DNA from: Prosopocoilus inquinatus
Lineage: Eukaryota; Arthropoda; Insecta; Coleoptera; Lucanidae
DNA length: 64,000 bases
NCBI GenBank assembly: GCA_036172665.1
Contig: CM069871.1
Coordinates: 7,936,001-8,000,000 of the forward strand
Reading direction: 5' to 3'
Below, piece by piece: positions 11,760 through 22,258 of this stretch (positions within the stretch are counted from its first letter, which is position 1; every line of letters begins with the position of its first letter). The notes below the pieces were generated by a model. The model was not told the DNA's origin, did no database searches, and saw nothing but the letters and a program-made list of their open reading frames with translations. The position numbers and the translations under genes were made by a program.

Positions 11760-12737
11760 AGTCCAACTAAAATAAAGCTCAACGAAATCACTTAGCGTTT
11801 TATCCGGAGCAAAAAAATGTCTTGTATCGGAGACACCCTGTAGTAACAGCCTTTTGATTAAAAGCAGTGTTTAATAAAACTTTTCGTATCGATATTCTTA
11901 CACATACATAGAACGACACTCATAGCAACCGCCTCACATATAGAAATTTATAAATACGGAAAACTCCGTGCCAAATATCAGTTTTATGCATTTTTTAAGT
12001 TAGAATTTAGAAATTCTGCGTATTTCACAATCGGCTAAATTAAATTTAGAAATCAACAAACATGATTTCAACGAACCAACTCATTGAATGTCTACTTTCA
12101 ATTCGATTTTCTTTGTTATGGCACTAGATACTCGTCTTTTGATTTCAATTTTTTTTTCTTTTTGAATATCGAATAATGTATCATGTTTTATAAAGTATAA
12201 GGTGTCTGTAAAAGTTTTTTTTTAATCTTAAACCGGACATAATTGTGATTGGAAATACACTCAACGTTTAACATTTTACTTACATTTCTCATCGAACAAG
12301 AAACAACTTCAGTTATAAGGTGTCTGATAATAATGTTTTTTTTTTTATCTTTTTTGGGAAATCTGCAGTTCCTAAACGTATGTAAATTGGAAATTGGAAA
12401 TCACACATCCAAGTTAAATTTTGTAGCAAATAAGACGCCCGCCGCTAACTAATCTCATTGAACCCGAGAGGCTTCATTGTTCCGGCCCCTCAAAATAGAT
12501 TGCTAATTACAATTCTGTATTTTGTACGCTCCGTGTAAAATTAGATGTTAAGTTCTATAGTTTCAGCTTCTCATACGTCAATTAAGTCGGATCTCATCGC
12601 GTCCCGTTTTATTCGATTTGAACACGTAAGAACTTGCGCGCGAGGAGGGTTAAATTTGAATAATTAGTGAACTGCGAAATTGACGGGATTTTAATTACGT
12701 CCCTGGAAAATTGCAACGTAATTTACGCTTGGGAACT
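11760..12737. other. Intergenic, partly single-copy
   Basis: No gene recognised. A CACCCTGTA transposon end lies near 11831-11839. The part from about 12420 to 12720 is less A/T-rich and looks single-copy. Poly(T) with AAACCGGACATAATTG near 12213-12245 resembles a piece of the 3.9-4.3 kb palindrome family. Confidence 0.4.
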
Positions 12738-13666
12738 TCATAGAAAACTAACTTCATTAGAGATTTTTTTTTTTGTATAACAGGAAACTTAGTTAAAAAA
12801 ATAAATGTCGTTAGTGATGTTTAAAAAACAAGTTTTATTCATGTGTAACCGTCGAGCGTTTATAAAAAAAAACTGAACCACATTTGAATTTGGCGCCATA
12901 TTATGTCAGTAATTTTCATCTTATAAAGTTGGTATTCGCGCGTCTATAAGGTTACAACTAATTAAAGGGCCATTTTGGGGATCTCGTAAACTATAAGAGA
13001 TACAAAGATGTTTAAATTATACAAAAGTTGCGGCATCTTGAGGTCTAAAAAATATGCAAAAAAAATCGTTCCTATTTTCATTCGTTTTTAAAATATCTGA
13101 ACTGAAAATTGTCATTTTCGAAAATTTCGATTATCTTCTTTATTTCTTAAGTATCATAAAATTCGGTGTTTTTACATTAAATTCGATGGACAACCTAATG
13201 CAGTTCGAAGAAATAGGTTAGGTTTGACAGTTTCGTAGATACGACTGTCAACTGTTTCTTTTCTTATGGACGCCATCTTAGATATTCATAGCACGTGATG
13301 CAGAAATAATTTTTGAATACGACCATATGAACATGCTTTTATTTTGAAACAAAATATTAGGTTACTAAGAATTTTTGTTAAAAAAAATATTTCTTTATGT
13401 AGAAATGTAAATAAGTACCACAATTGAGTAAGATTTATCATTTTAATACAGTGGAACCTCTTTAATCCGAACAATTAAATGTAAAGAGTTGTTCGAATTA
13501 GCGAATTGTTCGGATTATTGGATAAACGTAAATGAGTTGTTAAATTTTCAAAAACCGCGTATAAAATAGTATGTTATTATACAAGTTTCACAAGAAGACT
13601 TATTGTAGCACGAGTGGGGTTGTTGGGCGAGCTCGAAGTGCCTCAACAGAACGAGTGCTACAACGC

Positions 13667-14014
13667 CTACAATGACAAAAATTTCACCAGAAACAGTTTC
13701 ATAATGAACCTATTCGTGAAACTGTATCTGGCGTCACAATGAGTAGCAATACGCAAAGCAGAAGAATTTTTTTTTACTTCAGGATTTGCACTAATTTTTA
13801 AAGTTATTCTGTTTGCAGGGCCTTTGTCCGTTGTTACATATTTCATAATTTCTTTATTTTTTTTTTTAATATCAGGCACAGTTGCTTTACCCGTTCCATG
13901 GTATTCTACAGCAATATTGGAATAACTTGCACCAATTCCTATTTTTGATATGAAACGTTTTCTTTTTGACGTCTCAATGGTGGGGGGGGGGATATTAACT
14001 TCCGGCGTTGTCAA
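13667..14014 (-). pseudogene. Tigger/pogo-like transposase, N-terminal fragment
   Basis: The 115-codon stretch reads ETSKRKRFISK, then GIGASYSNIAVEYHGTGKA, then TVPDIKKKNKEIMKYVT. This matches the N-terminal CENP-B/psq-type helix-turn-helix of Tigger and pogo transposases, where an IA.EY.VGK.TV.DIKK core is typical. Family members run to several hundred residues with a DDE catalytic domain. None of that domain is visible, and the frame ends in unrelated sequence at about residue 90. It sits inside the element with matching termini. Function as a DNA-binding transposase is lost. Confidence 0.75.
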
Positions 14015-14396
14015 CTGACAGGGAAATTCTCTTTCTTTGGAGAATTTTTAAATGAAGAGCGGTAAAAGGAGTTTACACAATAATAGAGGGAAAAATTTTA
14101 TTTATTGCTTGATGAATGAATTTTAATATATTTTTAAAGAAAAAGTTTAAAATTCATTCAATTTTCTTCGGTTGGAAAATATAAAACTATAGATTTTAGG
14201 GTTTCATTTTAATTAATTGAAGATATTTAATTTCCCCGGATAACTTTGTTTTTATTTATTTTTATAATTGTTGTTAGGATGATAATAATAAGTTCGTAAA
14301 TGAATTAAGGGAACTTTAAGTGGTTTATTTATTTTCTAATTTGTTTTCTGTGATTATGATTTTAGCTTAATTTTTTTCGTTTAGTCAATGTATGTA

Positions 14397-15234
14397 CAGG
14401 GTGACTACGCGAGAATACCTACCCCCTTTAGCTTTTATTTTTGATTTTAGGAAAAATGCTTAATACAAAACTAATTCAAAGGTTCTCTGTGTGTTCACAG
14501 AAAAACAATTGATGGTCAGATAAACGACATATAAACTAAACTTAAGTTTTTTTTTTAATGGAACAGCCTGTATATTATTATTATTTTTCGATTCTAAATT
14601 AAATTCTAATGAGACTACGTATATAATAAAACTAATAATGTAGAAGGCTTCATTTTTTTTATTTTTTATTTTAGAAAGAATGAAAGATAAAAGAAGTTGT
14701 ACAATTTATTTCAGTACTGTTACAGATGTTTTGGTTTTAAACAAAATAACATTAAATAAAATTTTACCATTAACATATTAAATCAATTTAGATGTTTTTT
14801 AAAAATTAATTTTTAAACTAGAAGCGAAAAATGTTTCGGAAAAATTGAACTTTAAAAAATGACATACTTTAACGTAAAACATATTCAAAACTCCCTCATT
14901 TTTTTTACGCAAAGTGTAAATCTTTTTAACATGCTTTGAATGATATCTCTTAGTATAAAAGCATCATTATTTAAGTTTTCTACTTCTAAAATTCGAAAAC
15001 AAAATAAATTAAATAGGAATTGTTTTATAGACACTTCTTACATTATTATATACGTAGTTCCATTTAAAAAATCTTAAGTTAGTTTATATCTGGTTTATCT
15101 GAGCATCAATTGTTTTTTTGTGGACGCACAGAGAAACTCTGAATTAGTCCCTGTAAGTTTTGTATTAAATATTTTTTCCTGAAATCAAAAATAAAAGAGT
15201 TACAGGGGGTAGGAATTCTCGCGTAGTCACCCTG
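14397..15234. mobile_element. TIR element nested in the Tigger-like transposon
   Basis: The ends CAGGGTGACTACGCGAGAAT and (inward from the right) CAGGGTGACTACGCGAGAAT are identical. The inverted repeats extend for about 175 bp with moderate divergence. TA flanks both sides (14395-14396 and 15235-15236). The 838-bp interior has no recognisable transposase. Position inside the Tigger-like element makes it the youngest of three nested insertions. Confidence 0.85.
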
Positions 15235-15684
15235 TACGTAAATTAAATTAATTAAAAAATTAAATTTTAAACCGGAAAATTTGGGGATTATTAATTTAAA
15301 GTAGGGAACTGCTGCCACCTGGAGAGGAAAAATAAATAGAGAAAACTCGCTAAACAAGTCTCTATCAGTAACGTTCGGATTATAGAGGTAGCGTTCGAAT
15401 TATCAGGTGACGATTTCGGAGTTTGGATTATTGGATGTTCGAATTAAAGTGTAATAATTCACTGTAATAATTTTAGTTCTGAATGTTTACACGTATCCGC
15501 CTACTAGATATATATTTTTTTTTTCGAAAACTTGCGCTATCTTCATATTTTGTTTTGAAACAAAAGCATAAGTATGTCGTATGGTCGTATTTAGATTTTG
15601 TTTTTTCTATCACGCGGTATGAATACCCAACGTACCGTCCATAAGAAAAAAGACAGTTGACAGTCGTATCTGCGAAACTGTTTA

Positions 15685-16640
15685 TTAATTTTTTGGTTAA
15701 TTTCGATATCGTTTCTTTATAATAACATCAGAGGCGGCCTTAACAGGTGCGGGGCCCCGACGGCGAGACCGGCCCATATTTTTTTGCAACACATCCGTTG
15801 ACAGATTTCAATTTTTTAAATACCGCAGGACCTCTTTAATCCGAACTAATAACTGCACTGGTTGATTCGGATTTGTTAAGATTAACGAACGAAACACAAA
15901 ATATCGTCCACTTTCCACATTACCAGGGCCGGGCCAAGGTAAGCAAGGCTTGAGGGCGCCTATTACAAACGATTTAAAAGCAACTCGAACAATTTCAAGG
16001 TTACCAAATTCGATCCAAGAACTGAACCCGACCTAACTCCATTCAACAAAAAGTAAAAAATTAAGAAAAAGAAATATTAAAGAAATTAAAAGTAAAAAGA
16101 AAGTATGAAAATGAAGCTCAATAAACCCCAAGGACAACCCAACTCAATTGATCTGAATTCAGCCGAACTTCATTCAATCGAAGCAATAAATTTAAAATGC
16201 AAAAAAAACGATCAAAGCGAGGTTCGATCATTGTCAAGATCAACCAAACTCGACTAACCAACAACTGAATTCCTTTCTATTCAGCCCAAGCAATATAAAT
16301 TTAAAATCAAACGACGATAAAAAATTGATGCTATTAAATGAAACAAAAAAAAAATTGAAGTCAATCCAACCTAATTCCAATCAGAGTCAAAATACAAATT
16401 AAAACGAACCTCAGCAAATCTCAAGGTTAACTTTACGCATAAACGTGTTAACTTAAACACTTGTACATCAGGGTCGCGTTCAGAAATTTACTTAACCTAA
16501 CTTTTTATTGCGGATTATCACTGCCACAGTCACAATATTCAAAATGCGTTCAGAAACTATATTCTCTCGCAAGCATTAGAGCATTAGAAAAGGAAAAGGG
16601 CTGCAGCATTGCCAGATTGGGCGAAATTCCGTAGTTTGGG
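15685..16640. other. Transposon fragments and A-rich DNA
   Basis: GGACCTCTTTAATCCGAACT at about 15829-15848 is a solitary Tigger-like end. GAGGCGGCCTTAACAGGTGC near 15732 and CAGGGCCGGGCC near 15925 resemble hAT-type ends. From 16000 to 16440 the sequence is A-rich with CAACCCAACTCAA-like phrases related to the 9.6-11.6 kb repeat. No gene recognised. Confidence 0.45.
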
Positions 16641-17600
16641 CTACACTTTAGACAAATTTGGTATTTAAAAATCTTTTCTGTTTTAAGGAATTGATTTTTC
16701 GCATTTTTATTTACGATTCATTTGTTTTATGTCATCCTTTCATTTCCTGCCAGTCTCTTGACTTGCAAAAGTTTTCGGCCGAAGAGTCGTCTTTTTTCAT
16801 TTATTTTTTTGTCTTTTCATTCTTCTGTTGTTGTGTTTTTTTGTTTTTCTCTTTTTAATCGTTTTGATTTACGCATTTTTTATTGACTTATATTTACAGT
16901 TCTTTTTTGATTTCTACGAGTTGGCTTTCATTTGCAAAAACTTTCAATCTTTTTTTGTGTCCATTTTAGTATCACGGTACTTTTGTTTATTTTTTTAATT
17001 TCGTTTTATGCTCTCGTATTTCTCTTTTGTTTGTTTTTATCAAATTGATTTTGTTGACTGATTTTACCTACACTTGTCTTTTTTTCTTTGTTGACTGATT
17101 TTACAGTTGCCTTCTTTCTACTAGTTTTTTCTTTTTATTTCTCATCTGTGGATTCATTTGTTTCCTGTTCATCTTAGTCATCAAATTTCTTTTGTTTTCT
17201 TTCTACTTTTTAAACTATTTCTTATCAAATTAATTTTTCGCATTTTATTGGCGCTTCTTCGTAACTCATCGTTTTTATTTTGTTTTACTTATGTCCATCA
17301 CAGTTGTGATCTTTTGTTTTACGCTCTGTGTTTCGTCGTTCGTTTCTTTTCTCGTTTTTTTTCGCATCGAATTATTGATTTCTTTAATAGTTTTTGCTTC
17401 TATTTTGTTTTTTTGTTCTTTTTGTTTCGTTCGGAAAAAGTTTGTCGACCGTCTTTTTTTTGCTTTTCGCTTTATACCTTGTATTTTGTTTATGTTTCAC
17501 ACATTTCTCTTTTGTTTCTGACTTTTTTGCAGATTAATTTTTTGATTTTTTAATTTTTTTTGTCTCTTTACGCTCCTGTTTTGAGCAAAAATAGAAAAGA
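16640..17600. repeat. T-rich low-complexity tract
   Basis: The plus strand is dominated by T runs with recurring TTTTCGCATTTTT, TTTGTTTT and TGACTGATTTTAC phrases. ORFs at 16658-16858, 17158-17553 and 17291-17521 are Phe/Ser/Cys-rich translations of this composition and are not genes. It resembles the 43.4-44.9 kb tract in style. Confidence 0.6.
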
Positions 17601-17691
17601 ATAGTTCACCTTGACGACTGTCAAATTAATTACAGTTTTTGTTTTTTTTATTACCACACTACTAATAGAATTTTTTGTCTGCTAATACCGA

Positions 17692-17769
17692 GACATCGAA
17701 AATTATTTTGGTAAAGGGCGATCGTGAACGATAATTTTAAACTCCACGACCAAAATAATTTTCTATGTC
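17692..17769. repeat. Short imperfect inverted repeat
   Basis: GACATCGAAAATTATTTTGG is mirrored by CCAAAATAATTTTCTATGTC, with a 38-base interior containing CGATCGTGAACGATAATT. Probably a very small MITE. Target duplication not resolved. Confidence 0.5.
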
Positions 17770-18305
17770 AAAATATTTCAAATATTGTAACGGAATTTGT
17801 CACATGACGTGACGGAGCAAGTTACCTGCCCAAATCATGCCCAAACTTTCCCATCTTGATGAAGGCGATCCCCTGTGCGTGTACACAAACCAGCAGTACC
17901 AACTTTGATAATGACTGACATTTTTTAGCAAGAACTTTTTAAAATTAAAATGAACAAAATAATGACCAATTTTAACGTAATATATAAAATTAAGCGAAAC
18001 AATAACCACGTAATATTTTTCAAAATATCCCCCAAAAAAAATACCCCTTCTAAATTTAGGGTAAAATCTGCCAAGTTGGCAACACTGACGTCTGCCAAAA
18101 TTTTTATTACCTCACTGTAGCACTGCTTCGGTTGTCACTATCGTATAATCGACGAAATGGCTATTATTTATTATTGATCAAGGGAAATAGTTAAAAAAAA
18201 ACAAAATAGAGTTTCCAGACCATGTTTTGCCCATAATGTTTGATCAGAGATAACTCTTTGTTTTTGAATATTTTTATTTAAATTTCTGTGTCCTAATCAT
18301 TAAGC
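17770..18305. other. Intergenic, no gene recognised
   Basis: Near 17800-17820, CACATGACGTGACG resembles the GTGACGTAA-rich repeat at 24.9 and 55.1 kb. The ORF at 17800-18009 matches no family. Nothing else is recognisable. Confidence 0.4.
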
Positions 18306-18489
18306 TACGGCACCAGGGCCGTACCCAGACTAAATATCCAGGGCGGGCTTATTGTAGTATAGGGCAGGCTGTATAAGTTTTTATTCCAATGATTTTACGT
18401 ATTTTTAAAACATTTTCATGTCAGGTTGGGCCATCTTAGGGCAAGCTCAGTCTCCTTGGCGCCCCCCTAGCTACGGCCCTGTACGGCAC
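18306..18489. mobile_element. hAT-type MITE with perfect 8-bp target duplication
   Basis: The element spans 18314-18481 (168 bp). It starts CAGGGCCGTACCCAG and ends CTAGCTACGGCCCTG, inverted termini typical of hAT elements. TACGGCAC occurs directly before (18306-18313) and directly after (18482-18489), a perfect 8-bp duplication as hAT transposases make. It has no coding capacity. The exact duplication suggests a fairly recent insertion. Confidence 0.92.
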
Positions 18490-19231
18490 GTCGAAACAAA
18501 TGAAAGCAAATGAGTATTTAAATGCCGTCGGTAACAGGAACTTATAAAAAATAAATAAAATGTGTCTGCACGTTATAATTCTTTTTTTTTATTAAACACA
18601 ATTTTATAATTATTAAACAATTTGACATATATTAATCACTTTGACAATTGTTAAAGACATTTATTAATAAACAAGGTTTGGCAATTAGAGAATAAAATAT
18701 AGCTAAAGCAGGTAATACAAAATTTGAAGTAGACCCCTCAATTAATAAAAAAAAAAATTCTATTTCCTAAAAAAAATACATATATATAATTCTTCTACAA
18801 ATAAAAAAAGTCTTCTATTAATAAAAAAAAGTGAAACATGAATAATCAAGGCATTTTTGTTCATTAAAATTTTATAATCACATTTTATTATTGTCTCACG
18901 TTTTGAAGACCTCTGATTCTCTGGTTATGAGACCAAGAAATGTACAGTTGAAAGCAAAAAAAACAGCAAACAATTACAGAAAACTGTAAGTGACGTTCAA
19001 AAAATTTTGAAACCTTTCTTCAAATTTGACAAGCTCAAAACTTTTGTAAAACCTGTGAAGTCGCATATAATCAGAACGATTTTGGACAAAAAAAAATACA
19101 GGAAACTGTAATTGTCTACTATTTTTTTTGGATTCGATCACATTTTTTAATTTTGCTTAGGATTATTCATTTTCATAAAACCACATACTTGTAATAATTC
19201 TTTCCGACCTCCGCATTAATTATAAAGTTAA
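18490..19231. other. A/T-rich 3' flank of the SIAH-like gene
   Basis: No gene recognised. TTACAGAAAACTGTAA near 18974-18989 and TACAGGAAACTGTAATTGT near 19098-19116 form a loose inverted pair, related to sequence near 30370-30525. No canonical AATAAA was found immediately downstream of the SIAH-like stop codon on the minus strand, so the transcript end is undetermined. Confidence 0.35.
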
Positions 19232-20728
19232 TTATATTTCCTTCTTAATTATCCTAAAGGAGTAAGTCAGCGCCTCCTCCTTGATTATATTGTTGAGCAT
19301 ATCTTCACTGAATTGGATGAATGACTGTCCATCCTTTAAAGCTTCCGCGTTCACGGTTAAAGGCGAGCAGTTCTTGCGAGCGAAAAACCGCTCACTGGAA
19401 CTGCCACTATTTATGTCCACTTCGAACATGTAGCTGGTTTCCGCGTTGGCACCGATGGTCTGCATCGCCCAGAAAAACTCGAAATCCCTGTAGTAGAAGT
19501 ACAGCTTGAAGAGATCCCCGTAAGCGCTCGTTATATAAGTGACCTCCTCGTTAATCCCCGAGCTGTAAATGTAAGTGACTTCGTTGAGATCTAAGAAATT
19601 ATCTTCGTGCCCCAGCTTTACGTGTCGCAGTAAAAACGACAGCTTATTTTTCCACGTGCACCCCTCGATGGGGCACTGGAACGGCCCAAGTTTACAATCA
19701 GCTTCGTGTGTTCTAATTTCGCTCGAGTTAGTTGCGAAGTTGCAACCGTACTCGCGGTACTTGCAGGGGTACATAATGAAGTGGGTGAATTCTTCGAGGG
19801 AGAAGTTTCGCGTGTTCCCCATTGACCCCCGACACGTTGGGCATTCGGTTCTATCCGCTCGGCATTTCTCGCAAATGCTGTGGCCAATGTTGCATTGTAG
19901 AATGGGAGCCGTCATGTATTCCAAGCAGACGGGGCACTCGATGTTACGCAGCATTTCCTCTTGGAATTTCGTGAACTCCGTTGGCGTGGACTCGCTGTTA
20001 CTTGTAGACTTGAAGACTCTGATTTTGAGGAGGACACAGTTGGGGTCGTGGAGTTTTAGTTTTATGTTGCTGATGTCGACGTAAGTCGCTTTCGCACGGT
20101 CTACGACGTCGTTGGCACTCGTTTGGAGGTGGCGGGCTTCGAAATCGTAACTGACGCCGTCGTTGTTGCAGAACTTTATTGCGTACTTGTAAGAATGTTC
20201 TTCCTCGGCGGAAGCGCAAAGGTTTTTAATGCAACAGCAGAATTCATCGCGGTTCGCGTTGCATTTCAAGTAGGCGATGAAAGTGGTGTCGTCCTGCGCA
20301 AACATGTAATGCTCCTCGTAATTACTGATAATATCAAGCTCGAGCTCTAAGCTGGTCAAGATGTATTGCTTGTGAGTCTCTGCGAAGTGCTCGTATAATT
20401 CGTCTTGCCGACCTTGCCACGGGCAATCGCCCAGCGGCAGAAACTGACAGAAATACGGGCGGTGCTTGCAGGAGTCCTCGTGCTTCACCAAATCGTGCGG
20501 GACGTAACTCTCCAAGCACCCGGATTCTTCGTACTTGCAGGGAAACTTCATGAATTTGGCTAGCTCTTCGTAAGCCAGCTGTCTCACCATGTTTAAAGAC
20601 GTAATTAGGGGGCAGCGACCGCACGTGTAGGTCTGCTGTTCATCTTCGTAATGTATGGGGAAGATAGACAGGTAATTGCGGCAGAAGGAGCACACTAACT
20701 TGGGTAGGGCTTCCGAGGGTGCTAACAT
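19232..20728 (-). CDS. SIAH-like E3 ubiquitin ligase with two tandem modules
   Basis: The 498-aa protein belongs to the seven-in-absentia family, RING E3 ligases that transfer ubiquitin to substrates held by a C-terminal domain. Module 1 has a degenerate zinc-binding start (CSFC at 13-16, CGRC at 36-39) and a SIAH-type zinc finger at about 62-120. Module 2 starts with a complete C3HC4 RING at about 265-299: CPVC, then CNIGHSIC, CEKC and CPTC. A second SIAH finger follows at about 320-375 (CKYREYGC through HVKLGH), and a tail to 498 fits the substrate-binding region. Classical SIAH proteins, about 280-310 aa, have one module, so this looks like an internal duplication in which the first RING decayed. 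The start at 20728 is chosen because a consensus 3' splice site (TTGTTGCAG) ends 10 bases before it; the frame stays open upstream to a Met at 20839, but that stretch looks intronic. Ligase activity through module 2 is inferred. Confidence 0.92.
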   Translation of the reverse strand: MLAPSEALPKLVCSFCRNYLSIFPIHYEDEQQTYTCGRCPLITSLNMVRQLAYEELAKFMKFPCKYEESGCLESYVPHDLVKHEDSCKHRPYFCQFLPLGDCPWQGRQDELYEHFAETHKQYILTSLELELDIISNYEEHYMFAQDDTTFIAYLKCNANRDEFCCCIKNLCASAEEEHSYKYAIKFCNNDGVSYDFEARHLQTSANDVVDRAKATYVDISNIKLKLHDPNCVLLKIRVFKSTSNSESTPTEFTKFQEEMLRNIECPVCLEYMTAPILQCNIGHSICEKCRADRTECPTCRGSMGNTRNFSLEEFTHFIMYPCKYREYGCNFATNSSEIRTHEADCKLGPFQCPIEGCTWKNKLSFLLRHVKLGHEDNFLDLNEVTYIYSSGINEEVTYITSAYGDLFKLYFYYRDFEFFWAMQTIGANAETSYMFEVDINSGSSSERFFARKNCSPLTVNAEALKDGQSFIQFSEDMLNNIIKEEALTYSFRIIKKEI

Positions 20729-20738
20729 CTTTCTTTTA

Positions 20739-20990
20739 CTGCAACAATAAATTGAAATTGAAACTGATGTACTTAATATGAAGCAGGTGTGGTAAATATA
20801 ATTGCTTTTTACAAGATGAGGAGTATGTAATGTATGCAAATCTTATCTTGAGTTATCACTCAAAAACTGGCGAGCTTTATCTAATGCAAAACAAAACACA
20901 ATGCAAAAAAAACATGTTCTTGAATAAGTAATGGGAATTACCGATTCAATCATTACTATTAATAGGTATTTTTTTTTTTTTTTGACTTAC
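20739..20990 (-). other. Probable 5'-UTR intron of the SIAH-like gene
   Basis: On the minus strand a consensus donor (GCGA, then GTAAGT at 20985-20990) is followed about 250 bases later by a pyrimidine-rich tract and TTGTTGCAG (acceptor ending at 20739). The ATG lies 10 bases into the next exon. The non-coding first exon would end at 20991 and may begin near 21040, downstream of a TATA-like ATAAATAT at about 21068-21077. Predicted from splice consensus only. Confidence 0.55.
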
Positions 20991-21293
20991 TCGCTCTAGT
21001 GCACAAAGGTCTTGTAGAATGGTTTTACACGTATTGAAGACACGGCTGCGAATTTACTTTTGTGCAAATATTTATGTGAACGTGATGTTTACAAGTTAGC
21101 CGGCTTACTACTTGCATGGAATAATGCAAGAGAGGTTGCATATTTTGCAGGCAATTTGCCTTCTTATCTGGGCGGGGAATGCGGGGATGTTATTTTTCTT
21201 TCTGTTACGTTTCTAGGGTTTGAGTTTATTTATTTAAACGAATAAAACACTCGATAAAAACTTAACCGTAATTTAATAAAGCTTAAAAACTAA

Positions 21294-21313
21294 TTTATTT
21301 CTAACAATTTATT
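21294..21313 (-). terminator. Two AATAAA poly(A) signals
   Basis: On the minus strand AATAAA occurs at 21308-21313 and 21294-21299, starting 7 bases after the stop codon of the 109-codon ORF at 21320-21649. This placement is what a very short 3' UTR would show. In such A/T-rich DNA the hexamer is also common by chance. Confidence 0.4.
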
Positions 21314-21319
21314 TTCACA

Positions 21320-21649
21320 CTAAAATCTAACTTCGACGATCGCTGTTCGAATTCGACTGACTGGTGAGTCAACTCCGGGCGATTTTATATCATTTGCTGC
21401 CGTCTGGAATCCTCCATGCTGGAGAAATCTAGCCTGTTCGATGTAGGCCCCGGCCGCGTGACGGCCGATGACACATAACAGCAGACCGACTTCTTGACGC
21501 CTTGCGCTAAGCCGGTTGGTGCGCCACATTTCTTTTAATTTACCGTCCCTGTCACCACAGGGTAGGGGATTCATTGGACTTTCCTTCCTGTTTTTAAGTC
21601 TGGTTTGTTCAACTCTAGCTGCGTTCGGCAATGCGATCTTTTTCATCAA
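21320..21649 (-). CDS. Candidate small gene, 109 codons, function unknown
   Basis: The ORF lies in a stretch clearly richer in G+C than its surroundings and ends 7 bases before the first of two AATAAA hexamers. A possible 3' splice site (ACAATTCAG) sits 9 bases upstream of the ATG, so an upstream exon is possible. The product is basic (many Arg and Lys), has Cys residues at about 31 and 59, and shows no signal peptide and no domain I recognise. The hydrophobic stretch EVGLLLCVIG at about 53-62 is too short for a membrane helix. The opposite strand also has a fairly open frame. A non-coding RNA or chance ORF remains possible. Confidence 0.3.
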   Translation of the reverse strand: MMKKIALPNAARVEQTRLKNRKESPMNPLPCGDRDGKLKEMWRTNRLSARRQEVGLLLCVIGRHAAGAYIEQARFLQHGGFQTAANDIKSPGVDSPVSRIRTAIVEVRF

Positions 21650-22258
21650 TCACCTCTGAATTGTCCGATTTATTCACTCTTACATACAGTGAAACGCAGT
21701 CGCTCTTCCTCACACTTTTGATCAGAGAGTAAATTGAGCGCGTTACCGAACTCGGCTTCTGTGCGAGTGCCAAGTTATTTACTAGGTATTAACGCAACGT
21801 TTAGTAAGTAACCGTTAGTCTTTTAAGTAATGACTTGGCACATGGTTAAAGTGACCAGATTTGGGTAAGGCGGGACGGGACAACCCAATCCAACCCAGCC
21901 AACAAAATAACTTTGCGTATAAATCAGGGATTCCCAAACATTTTATTTAAGCAGCGATCAATTAAAAGGAAAGTTTCTATCGACCTCCCTGATTCTATAC
22001 TTATTTATTACTATAACCACGTTAGAATAAAAACAAAAATTATTTACGTAATAAAAAAATCAATATTCTACTTGCTTGTAATGAATTTTATTGTCCAGTC
22101 CAGGTTGGTTAAAATATTATCTGACTTATCGTATTGGAGCGCCTCATATTAAATTGTTTAAAGTGCCATCTATTATCTTAAAGCGAAAACTAATTTAATC
22201 GAATATCGCGTTGATAATTTTTTTATCACAAGAAAAATATGTGAAATATATGCACGTA
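21650..22258. other. Intergenic, no gene recognised
   Basis: The part to about 21840 is moderately G+C-rich and may belong to the upstream region of the 109-codon candidate. The rest is A/T-rich. A one-base variant of the GCGCCATCT motif (GTGCCATCT) lies near 22162. Confidence 0.35.

Larger units (their letters stand above)
13449..15464. mobile_element. Tigger/pogo-like DNA transposon (degenerate)
   Basis: The left end CAGTGGAACCTCTTTAATCC and the right end (CAGTGAATTATTACACTTTA read inward) are related inverted termini, followed by TTCGAAC or CCGAAC. TA lies on both sides (13447-13448 and 15465-15466). Copy 2 of the host repeat near 29041-29060 lacks the insertion and has a single TA, which fixes both boundaries. 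The interior carries a transposase remnant on the minus strand and a second, nested element. Confidence 0.85.
12738..15684. mobile_element. Foldback element, copy 1, split by a Tigger-like insertion
   Basis: Segments 12738-13448 and 15467-15684 align with the continuous stretch 28338-29265 further along the window, including the phrases GGCGCCATATTATGTCAG and GACAGTTTCGTAGATACGAC. Between the two halves lies the Tigger-like element 13449-15464. This copy is truncated at about 15684, where copy 2 continues for about 290 bp. Both copies also share about 200 bp outside the foldback proper, so the mobile unit may be larger than the palindrome. Confidence 0.8.

Noticed and set aside
20729..20839. 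Upstream extension of the SIAH-like ORF to a Met at 20839
   Set aside because: The added 37 residues lie in a pyrimidine-rich stretch before a consensus 3' splice site and do not resemble any SIAH N-terminus.
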